The notes beneath the pieces were generated by a model. That model made no database searches. It was not told the DNA's origin and saw only the letters and a program-made list of their open reading frames with translations. The translations under genes and the position numbers were made by a program. 64,000 bases of DNA, from the NCBI RefSeq assembly GCF_910592395.1, contig NC_088313.1:15578437-15642436 (forward strand), in the 5' to 3' direction. Source of the stretch: Lineus longissimus (Eukaryota; Nemertea; Pilidiophora; Heteronemertea; Lineidae). Position 1 is the stretch's first letter. Each line of letters opens with the position of its first letter. Below are positions 56,473 through 64,000 of the stretch, one piece after another.

Positions 56473-58993
56473 CCCTTGGTCTGGTTGGATCGTGCGACAT
56501 CATGTCCGCCGCCAAGTGCACTGACAACATGACCATCGGCCTTACCAACGCCGAAAACAATCCAGATGACGTTGCTGGCAAACTCTGCACGTAAGTTCGC
56601 CCGTTTGATTAATACGTCTAGATTCCTAACTTTCAACATATAAGTTTAGAAGACTTGGTAAAACCTTTACATTTACCCATTAGAAATGTAACTCACATAT
56701 TCATGATTAGAAAAATGAACATCCTGAACATGGCGGCAATGTATCATCAGATCGTCTGATGATCGATACCGTGGCATCATCTGTATATTTTGTTATTTTT
56801 GTCATCGTTTTATCAAATAATTGTGTACATCCTAACCAAACAGTAATGTTGATTTTTCAGCATTCGTCTTGGTGACATTGAGAGCTGTCTGAATACACAC
56901 CTGCTCGGATGTTCCAAAGATAGTGCGACCAACGTGGATACCATGAAAATCAGATTCGAAAAGATGAAGGCAAATTTAACTCATATTTGCAACAGTGTGA
57001 ACGGTACGTGGGAATGATCACAACTAAGAATCTTCCGGCTTTTCGACTCGCGTCTTGCAGCACCTTGTACGCTCTTGGCGCCAATATCTTTGCTTCCACT
57101 TAGTTGTTCTGAGAAGATACCTGCAGTATCTATAATTACCATCTACTAGTATCTTCCGGTGATGCTTTAGTTGCTCCGGAACTTACAATTTCTTTGGGTC
57201 GAAACACGTAAAGAACAAGGCATTACAACATGTCCAAGGTCGAGCACTTTTCACGAGTATAATACATGTATAAGAATGTCTGCGCATACTATATGCGTAT
57301 ACATATATACAATAAGTGATGGAAAAGGACTTGCGGGAGTTATTGGTCCTAAAAGTTGGACCTGTTTTGTAAGCACACCCGATGTAATGTGACTTTTGGA
57401 AAACATCACCATTCCGAACAGTATAAACAGTTTCTCTTTCAGGTATCCAAATTACGGATTTTCAATATTTGTCTTGAATGGTTGCCACTCAAAATACAAC
57501 CATTGAACACTACTGAGGTCGTGTTCTTCCAAAAGATAGCCTGTTTACTCTTTCTTTGTGTTCTCAGGTTGTGATAACATGGTCCAGCGCTCATTGGATC
57601 TCACCCAATGCTTCAGTATAGATGTGACTGATAAAGACCAGAGTTGCAGGTAAGGCGAACTCAGCTAGACAGATGATAGACCAACGTTCTGGCTGTGGGA
57701 ATTAGAGGGGGGTGGGGGCTGGGATCAGATACATCATTGTCGTTCTCATCACCATCAATCGTCATGATTATCATCACCATCAACAGCATCATCATCAGCA
57801 TCATTATTTACATCATGATAATGTCTTCTTTTGGTGACTTTTTTGCTTAAGAAGTATGGGCTTACAGTATCAACTGTGATTATGGACTCTTTGGCTATAT
57901 TTGCAAAATGTACACATACATGACACAGATTCCTTAATACAAGATACATTTTATCTGTTTCATTCATTTCATTTTAATATTGCAGCGCCATGTCGACACT
58001 TTTGAAGTGCGTCGACAAATTTATGGGCGATTGTGACTTGCTGAAGAAAAACTTCATAGACAATATTCAAAAAGTAAATGACCAGGCGAAAAAGATGGGC
58101 TGCGGTGGCTCATCGAAAACATTACGTAAGTTAAAGGCGTAGGTATTAGTGGGCATGCCTGGTATTTGTATATCGGTCTACCCATTGATGACATTTGTAT
58201 CTATTACGTATTTAAATGCATCCTCAAGTGAAGCAACGTGTTATTTGACACCGAGTTCCAATATAATATTTCATAGGGAGTTGAAATAGCACATCAACAG
58301 AAATTTTTGCATGCACTATTTCAATTGTTCCCAACTAAATTGAGTTCTTCCATACTAATAGATCACCCTGTGAGAACTCTGCGGATGGATCACCATGTGA
58401 TAGCATCTTTAAACTCAATATCACCATTATAGCTATGCAAATCCTTTCGAACTGCTCCATGCTCTGGCACTATGCTATTTTCTAGAGGAATCTATAGTAT
58501 TGACGCCTCTAGCACTTGATGCGATATGTACGTTTGGTAATTAGGTTCAAGGTTAAAACTACCTTAAGTAAATGTAGCAAAAAATTTTTGAACATGAACA
58601 AATCAAATAGGGAGGGGGCAATCAGGTTTAGATTAGCCTAACAATGCTTTAGGCTTTAGCAAACCTGTTGGCCAGGTAAAAAAGTAATCTTGCCCTTACG
58701 TTCAACGATACTGGTGCTACCATGTTGTTCACAATTAAAACCCGGAGAGGCGGAGAAAGCACAAGGTTGAAGAGAACATTTCAAATCAGAAACAAACGTG
58801 TAAGATTTCGAAGGAATGTCTGATGTTCGGAACAAATCTCATGAGGACTAGTTATCTTAAACAATAGGGCAGTGGCAGCGATATTCGCGATCGGTATATG
58901 TAATAAAATGCTCTTCAAACCTTTCTTTTTCTTTCAGATTCTTTGCTTTGGACTACCATGGCGATAGTGGTAACAATCTCGGTCACGATTTAG
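56473..58993 (+). CDS. Two-module six-cysteine secreted protein, probably GPI-anchored
   Basis: Five exons: 56473-56590, 56861-57003, 57568-57649, 57986-58125, 58938-58993 (TAG). All junctions are GT-AG with consistent phases 1-2-1-2-1. With the proposed leader exon at 45149-45209 the total is 600 bp, 199 residues. The protein begins LGLVGSCDIMSAAKC. It has two tandem modules, each of two exons. Module 1 (CDIMSAAKC...KLC...SC...GC...HIC) and module 2 (CDNMVQRSLDLTQC...SC...KC...DC...MGC) each hold six cysteines in the same order with alpha-helix-like spacing, and N-glycosylation sequons (NMT, NLT) lie in module 1. The end is a small-residue stretch GGSSKT followed by a short hydrophobic tail LLWTTMAIVVTISVTI and stop, as in GPI-anchor signals. 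I do not recognise the family. The six-cysteine layout is loosely reminiscent of invertebrate secreted helical domains such as nematode DUF19/T20D4.11 or the insect 27-kDa haemolymph protein, which is a suggestion only. Confidence 0.8.
57734..57812. repeat. Imperfect CAT/ATC trinucleotide repeat
   Basis: A run of CATCAT/ATCACC words in the intron between exons 57568-57649 and 57986-58125 of the two-module gene. On the minus strand it reads as poly-Asp, which is not a gene. Confidence 0.85.
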
Positions 58994-59332
58994 GATGGCG
59001 AGAGTTCAATGTACAGCTGCACGGTGTCACAGCAATTCACCAGACTATTGTAAACAATGAACAGTACAGCTGATGCGAACCTAAACGTCCAAAGGTGTTT
59101 TTCATTCCCGCACCCATGGTTTTGCTCACTTCTATGAGTTGATAATTGAAGGACGATTCTTGTGGAAAAAAAACATTTCTATGTGTGTGCAATGTCGATC
59201 TGTCCTGCCAAGTCCCTGCCGTCCCACCAATGAAAGCATTCACTTTAACGATTGCAGTTTGGTTATGATTGATACCAGTGACTTACGAAGGGATAACAAA
59301 TGCATGGACAATTAAATCTGTATTGTGTCATT

Positions 59333-59338
59333 ATTAAA
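59333..59338 (+). terminator. Possible poly(A) signal of the two-module gene
   Basis: ATTAAA 340 bp after the stop (another ATTAAA lies at 59311). It is immediately followed by a foldback element, so the element may mark the original 3' boundary. Confidence 0.4.
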
Positions 59339-59548
59339 GGCCGGCTGTACCATGGGGCTTTCCCGCCGCCAGGCCAGCGCCTTGGTTATTCAAATTACCC
59401 GTCGCTATAGCGCCAGGAAGCGGAAGTACCAGCAAGAGACGCCAACTCCTCCCGGCAGATATTTTACTGTAATAAGATAAACGTTGGGGCCGAGTATAGT
59501 TTCCCCCTCGGCGACCGCAGCGGGAAAGCGCCGAAGTGGTGTCGGACC
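59339..59548. mobile_element. Element with GC-rich inverted ends
   Basis: The ends match as inverted repeats. GGCCGGCTGTACCATGGGGC then TTTCCCGCCGC on the left pairs with the complement of GCAGCGGGAAAGCGCCGAAG then TGGTGTCGGACC on the right (about 35-38 bp with several mismatches). GC content is clearly above the surroundings. No open frame. Target duplication not resolved. Confidence 0.6.
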
Positions 59549-62500
59549 TTACTATGGATGTACTTCAAATTCATGAGATGTATCTTGGCTGAGAAAGAGC
59601 GCTTTGTTGTCAAGAACGTGGCAAAGGGTTCCTAGCCTTCGATGAATTATTTCGCGGCTTTAGTTAATAGGCAAATTTCGCAACCTACGAGCTACGCATT
59701 TCGTACTTCATCGTTCGTAACTTTTCGTGAGGGTTGCAAAACCTGCCTATCTAGTTCGGTAGTGGACATCAGTTCACTTTCGTTGGTGACACACGCAATT
59801 AGCTGGTGAGGTCCGTAGGACATTTTCTAGATCAGTGTGTAGAAGTCTGAAAAAGTTCTCGGCAAAGTTTTTGAAATTTCGTATAATTTACCATTGTTTT
59901 GATGCACTTTGATATCACAGGCGTACATATTATAACAATACTCGTGCCTTTTGTACTTCTATATAGATAGTATATGTCAGAGGAGTCACGGGCAGCTAAA
60001 ATACTCGGACGTGTAGACCCATTCCTGTGACGTCATCTACATTTGTGCAAATCATTTTTCACTGTTAGTATCATCTCGTTATGGGCGGTCATAAGTCATG
60101 TTTATATAGAGTTTCAGAGGGTTTCACAAAAATATTAGGGACTGCATTAGTGTCAAGGGCCTTGAGGAGAACATGGCGGTAGTCGATGGATTATCCGCAT
60201 CATATATATACCGAAACAATTCCGCGGAACGTATACAGCCATACGTATAGTAAAGCTGGTTCACCATTTTAACAGCATATTGCAGAAGACTGCCATTGAC
60301 GGGCATTGTTGATATTCATCCATATTTATTGCATAATATTATATTCATTTACCATAATTCTCCATCAAAATTCTCATCAACATTCACCTAGATTTCACTT
60401 TACGTAATCTATGGTTACTGATATGCAAATAAACCACAGGAAGGGTCGACACTTTAAGAGCTTTTCTGGAAGATCGTTTCTGGTTTTTAAGAATAAAACA
60501 TGCAGTTATCAACACTTTGCTAAAGAAGGCAAAAGAGAAACAGGCCGGAAGTCACTCAATTGCAAAATGACCAGTTGTGATTGGCTCAGATCTAATGTAT
60601 ACACCGGTGATGCAGTATTCTGGTGTTGTGATTGGGCCGAATACAACCGGAAGTTTCTCTAATTCTGCTTTTGGAGAGAGAGAGTGCCTGACCACGAACA
60701 CCATCAAGTTTCATGATTTCTTAAAGTTTTGGAAATTCCATTAAAAGACTTTCTTAAAGACTAGAAAACTAAATGTACTCAAGTACGATATGCGGAAGCG
60801 TATTTGTATATAATCAGCTAGAATATAATATACACCTGTAGTAGAAATGGACACAATTGTTGTATTGATAACATTATGTAATAGTTACTGAAGATATGTG
60901 TAAAATTTTATACGTTGTGTGAATGTGTTTATTGGTGATGTATATACTATCAGTAGTTACTATTTCAAAGCTTAAAATATCATTGTGATGTCGTCACTCG
61001 TGCATCCACTTCGTAACGCCAATTCGCCACTTTCTTCAAGCAGACACCGTCAGGTGACATGTTTCGACCAATCAAAACCCCCGTATGTGATCATGCATGG
61101 TCGTGCTGTCTGTGCCGAACAAGTGTGACAGCTCTTCTGATTCGTCGATACCTGTCAGGAACTCCCAAAATGCTGCTTGAGGGAATTGATGAATGCGTGA
61201 AGTGAATCCTGGATTGGTATACCTGATATTGCAGGACTCATTTCGACCTTTTCTAGGGAGTAAATCGTGTACCAATCTAAAGTGTCATGGGTTTTTGAGA
61301 GGCCTGGTTTCATTTCATCGCAAACATGTAATCCCAGAATGATTTCGTTAGAAGATTATGCAACTGTTTCAAGTTGAATATCAAACGCTTGAGTTAATAA
61401 TTGTGGAAATTGTATGACGACTCAACCTTAATAAAACAATGCAATTTTCAAACGAAACGAGATGGTGTATAGGCTTTTTACTTACCGACCCCAAACAAGA
61501 AAACTTGAAGTATTTAAAACGTTTCCATGATATACATCTATTTAAAATGGAACATCGTATCAGAATGATCGGTCTGGAGAGCACTCTGCTAGTGTAATCC
61601 TGCGCCTGACAGCTTTACGAAAGGGCGATGAACAAGAAAAGTGTGAGAACAAGGATTAAATGACATGATGCAGTTCATATCACACAATCAGTACTATTTT
61701 TGTCCCCGATACTCTAGAAATAGGCCCTGCTTGTTCGTAAAGACAGTTTGTCAATCAATATATTTAAGTCGTATAATTCGAGATTCTTTTAAAAACTGCT
61801 GAGCCAAGGCTTTGGGGGCACTGACTTACTAGTATAGGCCTATCCTATTCGGGGGCAATAGCAATGGCTACATTAAGGTAAACAATTTCAGACACAGAAA
61901 TAAAACCTCCTGAGATTTGGTGACATCAGCAACATGAGCGACCATCTTAAAATAAAATTACCCTATCATTACGCTTTATCTTCAGGTATAATTTTTCACA
62001 TTCTACTTTTCTCTTGGGATAATGAGTGTGCCAGCAGAAACCATGAGTCATTTTCTTTAAAATTCTCGAACACGCGTTGGCAGAGTTGATAACAACTGTC
62101 ATAGAATCAGAAATCGCCCAGAAAACAGTGACTGTGGTGTTGACATGAAATATAGCTCCTTCCCGACAGTGGTCAACATTTTTGGCCAACGATGCACGTT
62201 CTTTTGGCAGCTTTGGAATAAAGGTGGACTTTAGACAGCTGCTGCGGGGGGGGGGGGGGTCAAATTGATGATATCTGGATGGACACAGTTAGGGAAGAGC
62301 GGTTGGCCGGGATTGACTTAATGTATTCCTTGTACAAGCGTGAATAATGACGACGTACTGTGGTGGTGTAAATTGATTCAATATGGCTCAAGTCACCTAC
62401 ATGTAGCTCCAAGCTATAGTCTCCCTTTGGCATACAGAAGTCACCATTAAGTTAAATCAATGGCTGCAAACCTATGCAACACAGTTCGTATGACTCCTTC

Positions 62501-63820
62501 TTCAAAGAGCCAAACAAAAATATCGAATCTTGATCATTTCTTATGCATAATGCAGTAGGCGCTCTCAAGTTGCAAAATGACTAAGGAGTCAGATTTCAGA
62601 GCATGGTTTGTCAATTTTATGAAATTCTATGCGCTGGTGTTGTGGTTTCGGAAGGAACTGAGTGGCTACGATTTCTAATTGGTAATTCAAAGATTATTCG
62701 TTAACGCTTTCGCTGGGCGTGTGAAGATGGCCGTGCCTCCAATGCCACGTGCCTCCAATGCCACGTGCCTGGTTGGTGGTAGGTATTGGAGCCCTTCTAT
62801 TCCTTCATGTAAGCTACTAAACCCCTCAAAGCCACTAGTCACAAGTTCCATTTGGGCTTTTAAAACTTTTAGCTCCATCTGACGTAGATCTACGTCAACT
62901 TTTCGGCCAGAAATTCCCGCACTTTATTTCTCTAAAGGCTTCAACGTTAAAGCAACACGAACGCCATCTTCAGGGTGAGGAAGGAACTGACTCGACGCGT
63001 TGACTTGGGGATTTTTGAGAGGACTGGGAGGGACTGGGAGTGATGATGATGATAGGGGGTCATTTTTGTCACTTTTCAACCGGAAAATGGCTTATCGCCA
63101 GCTAATGGGCCTGGTACTCAGCTTGGACGAGTCCTTGATGGCTTCACTGGAGGTAAAAGGACTTCATGCTCAACTGGGCAGAGTCCTTGATGGATAGGAG
63201 CCAATGTATTTGAAAGACTCTGATAGGAGGCAAGCTCCTGGTGGTACAGCCAAGAGTTGATGGCTTAACACTGGTCACAGGCCTGGTGCTCAGCTGGGAT
63301 GAGTCCTTGGCTTGATGATAGGCAACAGGGAGGGGTTCTCAGCTGGGATTAGTAGTAGCTGCATGGCTTAAAGCTGACGGGTCAAATATACTTTCCCCGA
63401 CAGTGAGAACAACTTCCTTTATTTCTTTGGTCAGTGATTAAATGAAAGAGACTCTTTCAAAAGAATAACTCAAAGACAAACTCAATGTCATTTCATGTTA
63501 TTTGCTTTACATATATATGAGTGCATGTACGCATACATGCACTTAGCATGGACATGATGGGCTATACATTCAGCATAACTGAAGAGTTCAAACTGATAAG
63601 TCACAACATGTATATATGAAAGTACTTAAGGGTTTTTTTGATAAAAACAACTCAGAGACTGTGATGAACTCCCGGACAGGTTCAGATTTTGACATGAGAA
63701 CAAAGTATCATTTTGACGACAAAAGTCGCGATGTTAATGTCTGGATCTCAACTGACCTCACTAAAGCGTATCCATTGTACATGTTACAAACACAGCAGTA
63801 ATCAGATTTATGTTCATTCA
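59549..63820. other. Intergenic, no gene recognised
   Basis: Only short, unfamiliar frames. A 14-G run lies at 62246-62259. Imperfect repeats of a CTCAGCTGGGA(T/C)-GAGTCCTTGATGG type occur at about 63115-63350, and a duplicated CCACGTGCCTCCAATG at about 62743-62768. Confidence 0.45.
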
Positions 63821-63826
63821 TTTATT
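63821..63826 (-). terminator. Possible poly(A) signal of the SRP72-like gene
   Basis: AATAAA on the minus strand 85 bp after the stop codon at 63911, a normal distance for a short 3' UTR. Confidence 0.45.
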
Positions 63827-63910
63827 TTATATCATGGTACATGTGAATGTAGTCATAAGTTTAAGAAGAATCCTTATAGCCAAAGCGTGTCTGCGTAAAT
63901 CGATTAAGTT

Positions 63911-64000
63911 CTACCATTTCGACTTCCCCTTCTTTTTCTTCTTGCTCGAAGCAGCAGCGGGTTTTTGTTGGCGTGGCCCTTGAGGGGCGGGTGCACTGCT
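63911..64000 (-). CDS. SRP72: C-terminal end of a probable SRP72 (signal recognition particle 72 kDa subunit), partial
   Basis: The minus strand is open from the window edge for 29 codons to TAG (63913-63911) and reads SSAPAPQGPRQQKPAAASSK followed by KKKKGKSKW. Eukaryotic SRP72 ends in a Pro/Gln-rich stretch, then HQKPAG, a lysine run and a terminal GK-x-x-W. This match in composition, order and final Trp is the basis of the call. SRP72 is part of the cytosolic ribonucleoprotein that targets secretory proteins to the ER. The basic tail contributes to 7SL RNA binding. Only the last part of the last exon is in the window. Another lysine-rich C terminus is possible. Confidence 0.6.
   Translation of the reverse strand, partial: SSAPAPQGPRQQKPAAASSKKKKKGKSKW

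Noticed and set aside
57755-57967. Minus-strand frame ending in a poly-Asp/His run
   Set aside because: It comes from the CAT/ATC trinucleotide repeat in an intron.
1-64000. tRNA genes, rRNA, CRISPR arrays, operons
   Set aside because: GTTCGA-type words were inspected (for example near 7688, 11364 and 17707), and none has a flanking cloverleaf or A box. No regular spacer-repeat array exists, and the window is eukaryotic.

Overview
The window is nuclear DNA from an animal, most likely a marine invertebrate and plausibly an invertebrate deuterostome such as amphioxus or a hemichordate. The evidence is spliced genes with canonical GT-AG introns and AATAAA signals, an AT-rich gene-poor background with many foldback/MITE elements, minisatellites and long G/C runs, a CCDC142 orthologue, and tandem family-31 glycosyltransferases. 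The exact taxon cannot be fixed from sequence alone. Nothing bacterial, viral or organellar was seen. All gene models below were built by reading splice junctions by eye, with reading-frame bookkeeping across every junction.

Layout. 1-12.1 kb: no gene recognised, one foldback element. 12.2-19.6 kb (+): two tandem GT31 beta-1,3-galactosyltransferase-like type II membrane proteins. They are separated by a 4.2-kb block of repeats: an inverted pair of minisatellite arrays, a long palindrome, a 72-bp tandem duplication and a second copy of the foldback family. 19.7-20.5 kb: an 842-bp element with terminal inverted repeats. 20.8-22.7 kb (-): two tandem paralogous genes for small secreted eight-cysteine proteins of unknown function, with a MITE between them. 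22.7-29.8 kb: repeats and possible long 3' UTR. 29.8-37.6 kb (-): a complete nine-coding-exon CCDC142 orthologue (996 aa), with a mariner/pogo-like MITE in its last intron. 38.6-39.9 kb: two foldback/MITE elements. 40.9-41.6 kb (+): an unrecognised four-transmembrane protein. 45.1-59.3 kb (+): a six-exon gene for a secreted, probably GPI-anchored protein made of two six-cysteine modules. Its proposed signal-peptide exon lies about 11 kb upstream of the other exons, and that intron holds two minisatellites. 63.9-64.0 kb (-): the C-terminal end of a gene that looks like SRP72.

The genes do not form one pathway. CCDC142 and SRP72 are conserved single-copy genes. The GT31 pair and the eight-cysteine pair are local tandem duplications and look like the lineage-specific part. 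The eight-cysteine pair and the two-module protein are the best candidates for undescribed families.
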